Source of the DNA: Liquidambar formosana
Lineage: Eukaryota > Streptophyta > Magnoliopsida > Saxifragales > Altingiaceae
Reading direction: 5' to 3'
DNA: 64,000 bases
Assembly (NCBI GenBank): GCA_039720395.1
Contig: CM077822.1
Location: 23,333,267 to 23,397,266, forward strand
This document shows, in pieces, positions 8,955-19,125 of the stretch. The notes under the pieces are model-generated. The model was not told the origin of the DNA and did not search any database. It saw only the letters and a program-made list of their open reading frames with translations. Both the position numbers and the translations under genes were made by a program. How positions within the stretch are numbered: position 1 is the first letter of the stretch; every line of letters begins with the position of its first letter.

Positions 8955-11482
8955 GAAATCGGGGATTCGGAGGCTAAGTTATGACATGGGAAGGTTCTAG
9001 GTAAAGCCTATAGGCACCCATGTCACCCTTTCGGTCTCTCAGTTCATTTGGGCTAAATCAAGATCTTTTCCATACAAAAATCAGCAAGTATATCATCACA
9101 AGATAGCATGCATATCATATATTTCATTCATCCATCCATGCATAATAAGCAAAAAAAAAAAACAGAAAATAAAGAAAAACAAAACAAAACAAAAAGAAAA
9201 CCTAGGATGCTTGGATCCTAGAACGGACTTGAGCCTCACGAAGAGCGCCTACGTACCATGCAACGAAATACATGGATCAAAGTCCACGTAGTTCGATTAG
9301 AAATAGGGTTAAGACTTAATACAAACCTATGGTTAAAACCCTAGGTTTCCTTATTTGATCAAAAGAATTGAATTTGATAGAGAGTTTGATTTTAGAAAGA
9401 ACTCCACAAAATGGAAACTTTAATAAAAACCAGAATTTTGTTGGTGAAGGAAACCTCTAATTAAACCATAGGATCATATTAAAAATTAACCCTAGATAGG
9501 GAGAAGAGAAAGGATAAGGAAGAGAGGTGAATTGGGGCACCTTCATACCCACTTACCTGAGCGCAATAGCTCCAAGCATTAGCCATTTCAGACATGAGCA
9601 GCCCTATTTACCATAGGACAAATACCACACCTATTTGCACCCTTACAAGTGCTCAAAACCATGCAAAAACAATGATATGCAAATCTGGATAGAATAGTAT
9701 TATGGCCTAAAATCATCTACTAAGCATGCTAACAGCAAAAACAGCAAACAATAATAAGTCCTAACATATTCCTAAAACCATATTATGCATAAAAACCCTA
9801 GAATATACTAACATGCATGCAAAAGCATCATGTTTACTCTATATGCAAGACATATACAGCAAACACGAAGAAAAACCAATAAAAAAGTCTACTTTATCAT
9901 GCTATATGAGAATTAACACAAAACAATGACTCTAAAATCCTAAACTCACAAATATGCTTAAAGACATACAAAACATACTTTAGTCATGCTAAAACCAAAC
10001 TAAACAGAAATTAAATCATGCATATTAACTAACTAAAGCAACATAACATGATGAAAATCCTAACTCTAACATGCAATGACACTAATCCTAGCACAAGGGC
10101 AACAGGAGCACAAGATCCATAACTATGCATAAAAAACACGTAGGACAGCCCTAAAGCATGCTAAACAGTAGATAAACAATAGATATTCCATGTATATTAA
10201 CTAACTAGAGTGTTAATACATGATAAAAAAGTTACCTTTAACATGCAATAAGCCTAACCCATATGAAAACCTAGTTTAAGCTTGAATAGAGAAGGAGAAT
10301 CCTTAGGAAGGGCCTTCCTTGCTGCTATATGAACTCCCTCTTGCTCTTATGGATGACTTGAATCAATGTTCTCCAAGGCTACAGCAAGAACTCCAGCTCT
10401 CCTTCAAGTCCCTCTCTCTTATTCTCATTCTAACACTAAGGTTTTTAGGCATAAAGTGGCTCCCCTTGTGCTGAAGCATAGGGGGGTATTTATAGACTTC
10501 AATTAGGATTAACCAATGGCTGGGATTAAAACCCTAAAAATTAATCCAAGGGCTATTAGAGACCCCCTTGGGGCTTAAGTAACTCAGAAGTTACCAAAAA
10601 TTAGAAGGAAACTCGTCCAAAAGAGCCCTTGTACGTCAAAATAGGGAGGAATCCGCTTCAGCAAGGAAACATGGTGTAAATAGGAAAGTGGTCTCGGGTG
10701 ACCACCCAAGGCTGGGCGGCTAGCCACCTGGGCCCAGGCGGCTAGCCGCCCAGGCTTGGGTGGTCACCCGAGCCCACTTCTAATTTTTTGCCTGTTTTGT
10801 CTCTCTTCCCTTCTAGAAGTGTTTCAGGGGGCAAATGAACTCCGATTTTGATGAAACAAAAGCCAAAACGACCGTGTTTCGATGAGGAATATGTTTTTGA
10901 ACATTTTAGGGTGAAAACCACTAACCATAGGGGCATGGTTAGGTTTGAACAAGGCAGTTAACCACTATACTCTACCTTTGCTAAGCATAGGCATGCACAT
11001 AGGGTCAAACCAAATGCTTTCTACATCAAAATTGAACTTCATGAAACACTTTTGGGGGTAAAATGATGACTAATGAAAGTCAATTTGAAAAGATTTGGTT
11101 GGTAATTGTGAGTCAATTAGAGCTAACCCAAAGAAGGGTCAATTAACCAACTTGAACTATATTGAGCCATTTTAATCCCGAGCCATTGACTTACCAAATT
11201 GAACCTAGAAATATCTCCTATGCATCCATATGAACTCCAATTGACAACTTGGAGATCATTTCAAGGTCAAATGAAAAGTTTGGGACTTAAAAGACAATTA
11301 TGCCCCTCAAGTCACAAAAGCTCTTATTATCCCTCAAGATCAACTCCAATTTGAACCAAAATTCACACCCATTGTCCTTGTGACGCTAGAAACCTAATGT
11401 AAGTGACTAGACTCAAAAACAAAACAAAAACATGCATGAAATGATGAGCCCTAGTAAGGTGGTGCAAAAATGGGGTGTGACA
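8954..11482 (-). mobile_element. Tat-A 3' LTR, right arm, lacking its terminal ~200 bp
   Basis: It reads as the reverse complement of the LTR from TGTCAC (11482) down to the GAATCCCCGATT block. It stops there instead of reaching the TTCACA terminus. The loss is at the palindrome centre and coincides with the fusion joint. It contains the 78-bp palindrome at 10694-10771 and a reverse TATA box near 10489-10496. Confidence 0.9.
10694..10771. repeat. 78-bp GC-rich palindrome in LTR U3 (copy 4)
   Basis: The mirror of copy 3, with the same length, outer arms and two inner GGCTAGCC units. It differs from copy 3 by a few bases, including a change in one inner unit. Confidence 0.9.
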
Positions 11483-11500
11483 GAAGCCCCTCATTGGCGA
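11483..11500 (-). other. Probable polypurine tract of element A
   Basis: Read on the minus strand, AATGAGGGGCTTC abuts the 3' LTR. It is identical to the left-arm copy at 6054-6071. Confidence 0.5.
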
Positions 11501-11614
11501 CCAAGTTACACTTGTGAACCAATGATAAAGAACAACCCATTTTTGACAAAAAGCCTGGAGAAATCACGCACTGATACCAACAATGATGGGAGGTTGAAAA
11601 CCTGAGACTGAGAT

Positions 11615-13680
11615 AAAGAAGTGTACTCAAGTCATGAGTATACTTAAACCACTAGGGGTTGGGAATTGATAAGAGAAGCATATTCAAGCCACTACGAGTG
11701 AACATACTTTTGAAATGGAGAAATATATTCTAGTCACGAATATATTTAACCAAGTGATGAGAATGAGATCTGGGAAGTACGTTCAAGTGATGAACGTACC
11801 TTGGAAATGGAGATATATATTCAGGTCACGAATATATTTAACCAAGTGAGTGACAAAATATCTGAGAAGTATACTCAAGTGATGAGTATACCATTGAAAT
11901 GGAGAAATATATTCAGGTCGCGAATATATTTAACCAAGTAAGTGACAAAGATTCTGAGAAGTATACTCAAGTGATGAGTGTACTTTTGAAATGGAGAAAT
12001 ATATTCAGGTTACGAATATATTTAACCAAGTGATGAAAAAGATGCTGAGAAATATACTCAAGTGATGAGTATACTTAATGATTGAAAAAGACTGAGAAGT
12101 ACGTTCAAGTGATGAACATACTTTTGAAATGGAGAAATATATCCAAGCGATGGATATACTTAACCAAGTAAGTGACAAAATATCTGAGAAGTATACTCAA
12201 GTGGTGAGCATACCAGTGAAATGGAGAAATATATCCAAGTGATGGATATGTTTAACTAAGTAAGATAGGAGTAATCTGAGAAGTGTACTCAAGTGATGAG
12301 TACACCATTGAAATGGAGAAATATATTCTAGTCATGAATATATTTAACCAAGTAAGTGACAAGTATGTTTGAGTGATAAACATACCATTGAAATGGAGAA
12401 ATATATCCAAGTGATGGATATATTTAACCAAGTAATTGACAGATGACCTGAGAAGTGTACTCAAGTGATGAGTACACCATTGAAATGGAGAAATATATTC
12501 TAGTCATGAATATATTTAACCAAGTAAGTGACAAGTATGTTCAAGTGATGAACATGCCATTGAAATGGAGAAATATATTCAAGTGATGAATATACTTAAC
12601 CAAGTGATTGACAGATGACCTGAGAAGTGTACTCAAGTGATGAGTACACCATTGAAATGGATAAATATATTCAAGTGATGAATATATTTAATCAAGTAAG
12701 TGACAAGTATGTTCAAGTGATGAACATACCATTGAAATAGAGAAATATATCCAAGCGATGGATATACTTAAGCAAGTAAGATAGAGAGTAATCTGAGAAG
12801 TGTACTCAAGTGATGAGCACACCATTGAAATGGAGAAATATATTCTAGTCACGAATATATTTAACCAAGTAAGTGACAAGTATGTTTAAGTGATAAACAT
12901 ACCATTGAAATGGAGAAATATATCCAAGTGATGGATATACTTAACCAAGTAAGATAGAGAATAACCTGAGAAGTGTACTCAAGTGATGAGCACACCATTG
13001 AAATGGAGAAATATATTCTAGTCACGAATATATTCAACCAAGTAAGTGACAAGTATGTTTAAGTGATAAACATACCATTGAAATAGAGAAATATATTCTA
13101 GTGATGGATGTATTTAACCAAGTAAGATAGAGAATAATCTGAGAAGTGTACTCAAGTGATGAGCACACCATTGAAATGGAGAAATATATTCTAGTCATGA
13201 ATATATTCAACCAAGTAAGTGACAAGTATGTTTAAGTGATAAACATACCATTGAAATGGAGAAATATATTCTAGTGATGGATATATTTAACCAAGTAAGA
13301 TAGAGAATAATCTGAGAAGTGTACTCAAGTGATGAGTACACCATTGAAATGGAGGAATATATTCTAGTCACGAATATATTTAACCAAGTAAGTGACAAGT
13401 ATGTTTAAGTGATAAACATACCATTGAAATGGAGAAATATATCCAAGTGATGGATATATTTAACCAAGTAAGATAGGTAATGAGGATTGGGAACTGAGAA
13501 GCATATTCCAAGAGTGAATACACTTTTGAAATGGAAGAATATATTCAAGTGATGAATATATTAAACCAAGTATGATAGAGAATGAGAGTTTGAAACTGAG
13601 AAGCATATTCAAAGGGTGAATACACTTTTGAAATGGAAGAACATATTCAAGTGATGAACATATTCAACCAAGTGGGATGG
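11615..13680. repeat. Tandem array of short palindromes (right arm, expanded)
   Basis: Same basic 43-bp and higher-order 173-bp periods as the left array but about 615 bp longer, i.e. three to four extra higher-order units. The regular units run between roughly 12450 and 13460. Each unit contains four palindromes with stems such as GTATGTTTA/TAAACATAC and GTGTACTCA/TGAGTACAC around the same centre. The ends of the array (near 11700-12200 and 13480-13680) are more diverged, as is usual for arrays that grow from the middle. Confidence 0.92.
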
Positions 13681-13956
13681 AAAATCAAGATTTGAAATGA
13701 GGATATATGATCAATTTATCAAGATAGAACAAGCATGGTGCGAGAGGAAAGTGACTTGGCACATTGTCACTTGAGTTGGCATGACACAGGGGAAATATAT
13801 TCAACCCTTTTGAACATAAAGTCAATTCAAAGAATTGATTTCAAGATGAAATTTGATTGATTTTAAGCTCAAAAAGTGTTGAATATCTCATTTGGAAGAA
13901 GGTTTAATCACGCGCCAAGGCGAGACAAAGCGAGGGAGAAAGCCAAAACAAAGTGG

Positions 13957-14014
13957 CTTGGGTGACCACCAGGCCTTGGGAGGCTAGCTGCCCAGGGCTT
14001 GGGTGGTCATCCGA
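13957..14014. repeat. Short form of the GC-rich palindromic module (copy 5), upstream of right PMD
   Basis: About 58 bp, with outer GGGTGACCACC and GGTGGTCATCCGAG arms and one internal GGCTAGC unit. It is 288 bp upstream of the PMD start codon at 14302 and mirrors 4147-4206. Confidence 0.7.
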
Positions 14015-14301
14015 GCCTATTGCTGAAAAATCTGGGTTTTTAAAATGCAAGGGGCACTATTCATACCCCCCATTCAACCCAACCCGAAAATTGGAGTTTC
14101 TCTCTCTAGGAAGCATACCCCATTTTGCAAAATCACTCCAATACCCAAAGGCAATCAAATCCACACTTCAAGAGGGATTCATACACATGAAATAGCATCA
14201 ATAACACCCAATTTCACATCAAAAACCAGAAATTTGCAGCACTTTGCAAATCAAAAACCCATTAAACCCATTTTTGCTCAAAACAAGCTAGTTCATCCAC
14301 C

Positions 14302-17057
14302 ATGGATGCAAATGAAGAGTCCACTTCAAAGTATCCATTCCTTGACTCAAAGAGTAGATACAAGGCACCAATATATGATGTTCCTCAAGAGAAATTGCTT
14401 CTAGAACCAAGGAATCATCTCTCTTTTCTCCATTCCAAACAAGAGGTAAGCTTACCCATTTTAAACTTTTCCTTGAAATTTTCATTTTTGTTGATTGAAA
14501 TGCATTCCCATGAACTCTCTATGAGTATTCCTAGCAATGTTTGCAATGCCCATTGATTTTGGCAAGGATTGGATGTGAAAAGAATTCAATTTGAAAACTT
14601 GGTGAATAGTGCTCACCAAGTGTTTGATAAAATGCTTGAATGATGAAAATTCATCCAATCTTTGTAAAATTGATGTGCATTGCAAGGAAAAATCATAGAC
14701 ATTCATTTCTAATTGATTTTAGAAACAAAACCAAGCATTTTCATGAACTTTGAAAAAAAAAGTTTGCTATATTTGTGAAAAACCCATGTTTTCATGAACA
14801 AGGTTTGCTTATTTTTTCCTCAAAAAACCACTTTGGAAAACAAAGTTTGCTTGTTATTTTCTTTAAAAAATCCATGCTTCCATGGTCTTGGAATGCATGG
14901 TTTACCAATGATCATGAGTTTGAAGAATAAAACCATTGTTTTCATAAACTTTCAAAGCAAGGTTTACTTGTTCATGAACTAAAAGACTTTTTACACTAAC
15001 TAGGTTTGGAAAGCCAATTATCAATGCTTGCATATGATTTTTACACTAACTAGGTGAATCATTCTTCTTGATTAGCCCAATTTCCAAGACCTACGCACAA
15101 GGTCTTCGATAAAGAATCTTATTGGGTGGTGGAGGCGTATGGAGCACACCCAACCTTCCGCAAGGGAATCCATTAAGAAAGCGGGTTTTGGTTGGTTTCT
15201 TGACTCATTATGGAATGAACAGTGGGATAGGCAAGCCCTCCTTGCCTTAGCCGAATTATGGTGGGATACCACCAACACCTTCCACTTCAGTTTTGGGGAA
15301 ATGACCATGACTCCCAAGGATTTCTCAATTATCACCGGTTTAATCCTCAAAGGAAAGGGGTTGGAATTCTATGGGGATGCCAACACAAATAGTGCTTATC
15401 TCTTCACTATGTTGGGGATTGATATTGAGGCGAGTTCCCGCGGTGTTAGGAGGACATGGCTTTTTGAGAATTTTGCCAATCAAGTAGAAGGTGTGGGGGT
15501 GGCTCCTGAGTGCATTACTAGGGCTTTCATGATCTATATGCTCTCCTGCACTCTCTTTGTTGGTGCCAATGACATGGCACAACTGGGGTACCTCGCTTCC
15601 ATGGTAGATGTGAACAAAATGGGGAGGTATAACTGGGGAGGGGCAGCACTAGCTACTATGTATAGATCCATGTCTGACATGTCTCGTGGTGTTTCCAAGA
15701 ATTTTGGTGGGCTCCCATTTGTTTGGGAGGTAAGTAAAAATGTTTAATTTTTAAATTCCTCTCAAACTTGACTTAATTTTAATGCTTTTCTTGAATCTTG
15801 ACAGATATGGTATTATGAATACCTGGGACTGTGCCACCCTGCCCTGGATAATGAGATACATGAATGGCCAATACTTGGGAACTATGCTCCCACCAAGATA
15901 GCTATGCGTGCCCCCAACAGGCATGACTACGCCCATGCAAGGGCGTACTTGGCGAGCCTAAATGCTGACATGGTAATTCACCTTCCTCATTCTTTTCTTT
16001 CATTCATTTTTTATTATCTTGCTCACCATTTTTTTCTTTTTTTTTTTTCAAATTCAACAGGTGGAGTGGAGTCCATGGGGACTGTGGGAGGCTAGGTTGC
16101 CTAGGAGGTGTGTGTCCTGTTTGGAATTGATGGGGAAGAGGGTACTCTTTGAGGGTCCCTCAGGGCGATACTGGTATTTAGGGGAGCGCGTCCTTAGGCA
16201 GGTGAAAGGACGAGTGGATGCCGCTCTTACCCCTGTCTTGCCTCCCGTGAACATGAGGCACACTGACTCTCTGGATGGGGATGAGCTGATGGAAGCTCTG
16301 ATTGGGTGGGATGCTGAGGAGTTCACCTCGCCCAATACCGACTACATGACTTTCTGCAACCAATTCTTGATGCGCCCTAGAGTCATTGGCTTCCCACCTC
16401 AAGGGGTGAGTTTCCATTCCATTCTTTTCAATTAATGACTTATGCAAGCACTCCTCTTATACAAATTATCTATTGCAGGGCCGGCGAGCTCGTGGACATA
16501 GTTCCACAATAGCGTCCTCCACAGGCATGACTCATAGGGATGAGGATTATGAGATGGGGGGAATGGCACAGCCACCTCTCCCAGTACTTGACTAGCAAGT
16601 GAATCTATGTAATGGGTTGGAGTTCATGAGGACTGACATTACCCGCCCTGCTTTTGATGAGGTCCCCAAGATTGACTCGAGCTACGAGCATGTAAGCTCT
16701 AAACCTTTGCCTTTCTTAGAACCATTTTCATCATTTATTAACCATGTTCATCTTTTAGGTTCCCCGAGAGTACACATAGGAGTGCCTTGAGCTCAGCGAG
16801 GGTTTAAGGCAAGACCTTGTTAGGATGAGTTTGGCGAACTCTGTGCTAGAGGGACGACTGAATCCCACTGTAAGCCATTCCCTTTGTTCATTCCAATCAT
16901 AGGAGCTAATGATATAACCCTTCTTTATTAATTGATTTCTTTGCAACAGGTCTCCACACTACGTCCACCACAGCCGATGCCACCCCAAGGGAATCCTCAT
17001 GCTGGTCGTGGTAGAGGCGAATCAAGTAGAAAGAGAAGAACCACGGGAGACCATTAG
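14302..17057 (+). pseudogene. PMD protein gene, seven exons, right copy, two premature stops
   Basis: Exons: 14302-14445, 15076-15729, 15805-15972, 16061-16405, 16479-16691, 16759-16869 and 16950-17057. All are GT-AG bounded, phase 0, about 580 codons. The PMD core (GFGWFLDSLWNEQWDR and 'MTPKDFSIITGL') is in exon 2. Compared with the left-arm copy, exon 5 has TGG changed to TAG at 16593-16595 and exon 6 has CAG changed to TAG at 16777-16779. Both are C-to-T type transitions in a CHG context. The product would stop after about 475 residues, keeping the PMD core but losing the basic C-terminus. It lies antisense to element A, between the DUF7745 gene and the array, transcribed in the same direction as the former. 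Confidence 0.78.
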
Positions 17058-17292
17058 ATTAGCTTACCCTCTTGCTTTGTAATCGAATGAAACATCTTTC
17101 TTTATGCTTTGTAACCTTTCTTTGAACATTTGCTTTGGTACTTTGTATGAGACTTTTGGAGTTCCATGGTGGTGATTTACTCATGTTTTTGTGCAAAAAT
17201 AAGCTCAAAATAAGCTTCCCGAGGTCACATAACCATATAGGGGTCAAATTAGGTCAAAAATAGGCAAAATTGGGCAAAATAGGAAAACGGCC

Positions 17293-17370
17293 TCGGGTGA
17301 CCACCCGGGGCTGGGCGGCTAGCCGCCCAAGCCCAGGAGGCTAGCCGCCCAGGCCTGGGTGGTCACCCGA
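17293..17370. repeat. 78-bp GC-rich palindrome (copy 6), upstream of DUF7745
   Basis: The full-length form with two inner GGCTAGCC units and TCGGGTGACCACCC outer arms. It ends 90 bp before a TATAAAA box and 146 bp before the start codon of the antisense gene. This is the same palindrome-then-TATA order as in the LTR promoter. Confidence 0.9.
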
Positions 17371-17459
17371 GCCCGAAAGCGGAAATCCCACTTTGAATAG
17401 GAAACTTCCTATTTTGACGGGGGTTTTCCTATTTGAACTTGGATTTGTGACCTTTTCCC

Positions 17460-17466
17460 TATAAAA
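17460..17466 (+). promoter_or_regulatory. TATA box of the antisense DUF7745 gene
   Basis: TATAAAA lies 50 bp upstream of the ATG at 17516, in a sensible position for a short 5' UTR. The palindrome upstream and this box suggest a dedicated promoter independent of the LTR. Confidence 0.65.
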
Positions 17467-17515
17467 ACACATCCAAGAGGTTCCTAAACCTACTTGTATT
17501 CATTCATTAGAAATT

Positions 17516-18802
17516 ATGGAGGCTCTAGACAAATTTTTAGGAGGGTTTTTGAGAGTTATGAGTGCTGAAGCAAAATCTGAGTTCAAGTGCTTTGGCTTGG
17601 ATCCATTGCTTTCCTTGAGGCATGTGAAGCTTGAAACGAACCTCTTGACTACTGCTACATATTTTTGGGATCCCCAAATTCATGTGTTCCGCTTCAACTA
17701 TGAAGAACTGTGCCCAACCATGGAGGAATTCTGCGCGTTGTATGGGGTTTCACCGGTAGGTCCTTTCATACTCCCTACTCCTCGCCCAAGCTTTCTTACT
17801 TCTTTTTCCAATCTCCTTGGGATTCACCCACAATATGCCTCTACATTTGTAAAGGACCATATGGTAGACTTGATGAAATTGGCAACCTCTTTTTTGGCCT
17901 ATGATAATAAAGGTATTCTGAACTTTACCTTTCCCATTAAGCATGCACTTGCCTTTTGCCTCATTGGTCGTTTCCTTATTTCAACTGGTACTCCACATGT
18001 TCCCATACAAATTTGTGACTTGATTCCTCTCCTTGCCAAGGGCCATAACTTGATTCCCATGGTATTAGCTGAAACCCTGAATAGCTTGGATAAAGTCCAT
18101 GAGGACCTAAAGGTTCCTTTAGGAGGTAGCCCCATTTTGCTGCAAATGTGGTTACTTGAAAGACTGAATTTCTTATCACCCATTGCCATTACATCATACA
18201 AGCCCCAGCATTACTGCCTTCGCCACATTGAACTGCCTAGAGAGTTTTCATTGAGGGATTGGCTAGGTTACTTCCAAACCCTTTCTTGGAGGAGTGTCAA
18301 GTGGTTCGTCTTCATATGGGGCTGCAGCGAACAGGTGCTTCTGCGAACTTCTGGATGTGCCATGGTGAGACTCATAGGACTGAGGTCTACTTCCTTTTAT
18401 TGGCCTTCAAGGGTTCTTCGTCAGATGGGTGCCATGCAAACGATACCCACTTCCTTAAAAGGCGACTATCCTGTGGTGCCTGCAGGTCTTTCTGTAGTGA
18501 CTTGGGCAAAGGATCGATGGCCTAGAAAGCTGACACTGACTCAAGTTACGAATACTGATGGTCCAAATATGATGAGCCCCGAGTATAAGGAATGGTTGAA
18601 AGACAATTTGGGTGAGAGAGAGACTACTCGAAGAGAAAGGATCTTTGGACTTATCAAGAATAACGACCTTGGACCTTGTAGAGAAGATATTATGGAAGCA
18701 GTGACAGCAGCTTATGAACATGACTTGAGGAAGAAAAGAAGACACGAAAGAGAGAAGCAGAAAGCTGAAAAGTGGGCTGCAAAGAAGCCCAAGAAGAATT
18801 GA
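17516..18802 (+). CDS. DUF7745-like antisense protein, intact
   Basis: A single open frame of 428 residues starting MEALDKFLGG. Residues 50-75 carry the pattern WDP..HVFRFN..ELCPT.EEF that I associate with plant DUF7745 proteins, which are common in transposons. The last 25 residues are rich in Lys/Arg/Glu and look like a nuclear localisation signal. No transmembrane or signal peptide is evident. It is tail-to-tail with the integrase end of pol (324 bp apart), in the same direction as the PMD gene 459 bp upstream. It has its own palindrome and TATA box. Retention of an open frame in a decaying nest suggests recent activity or selection. Molecular role unknown. Confidence 0.82.
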   Translation: MEALDKFLGGFLRVMSAEAKSEFKCFGLDPLLSLRHVKLETNLLTTATYFWDPQIHVFRFNYEELCPTMEEFCALYGVSPVGPFILPTPRPSFLTSFSNLLGIHPQYASTFVKDHMVDLMKLATSFLAYDNKGILNFTFPIKHALAFCLIGRFLISTGTPHVPIQICDLIPLLAKGHNLIPMVLAETLNSLDKVHEDLKVPLGGSPILLQMWLLERLNFLSPIAITSYKPQHYCLRHIELPREFSLRDWLGYFQTLSWRSVKWFVFIWGCSEQVLLRTSGCAMVRLIGLRSTSFYWPSRVLRQMGAMQTIPTSLKGDYPVVPAGLSVVTWAKDRWPRKLTLTQVTNTDGPNMMSPEYKEWLKDNLGERETTRRERIFGLIKNNDLGPCREDIMEAVTAAYEHDLRKKRRHEREKQKAEKWAAKKPKKN

Positions 18803-19008
18803 AGACTCAATAGAATAGGATATTTATGGCACTTTTATAGTTCTTTTACTTAATACCAATGAATTGCTATGTCAATCAATTTTAGTTTTGACTAAATTGC
18901 CAATAATAAATCAAATTTGGGATTTTGTTGTTTGATTTAGACCGCACCCAAGGTAACTTTATGAGTTGCCTACGTATCTCCATTATTTTTCTTTTTTTTT
19001 TGCTTTTT

Positions 19009-19044
<36 letters not shown>

Positions 19045-19125
19045 AATGGAGAATCAGGTCTTACGTAGTTCTTATGCCTTAACTTTTGCCTAGGTCGCCC
19101 TTACGGGTTTTCAACCTAGCAGGCC
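18803..19125. other. Tail-to-tail spacer between DUF7745 and pol, with poly-T tract
   Basis: It contains a T-rich run at about 18988-19043, likely to be unstable in length. A segment near 18940-18980 reads, on the minus strand, GGAGATACGTAGGCAACTC, which I recall as common just after pol in Tat elements. 3' ends of both convergent transcripts should fall here. No other feature seen. Confidence 0.5.

Noticed and set aside
1..18174. Palindrome as an assembly or hairpin-read artefact
   Set aside because: The arms differ by about 1-2%, their arrays differ by about 615 bp, and the centre has a logical insertion-site footprint. A folded single-molecule read would give identical arms. Reads across the centre would settle it.
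17516..18802. DUF7745 gene as a normal host gene
   Set aside because: It lies between pol and the 3' LTR of a Tat element, is duplicated with the arm and shares the LTR palindrome, so it belongs to the element.
18988..19043. Poly-A tail of a LINE, SINE or processed gene at the T-rich run
   Set aside because: No LINE or SINE body or target duplication flanks it. It is more likely a simple homopolymer in the spacer after pol.
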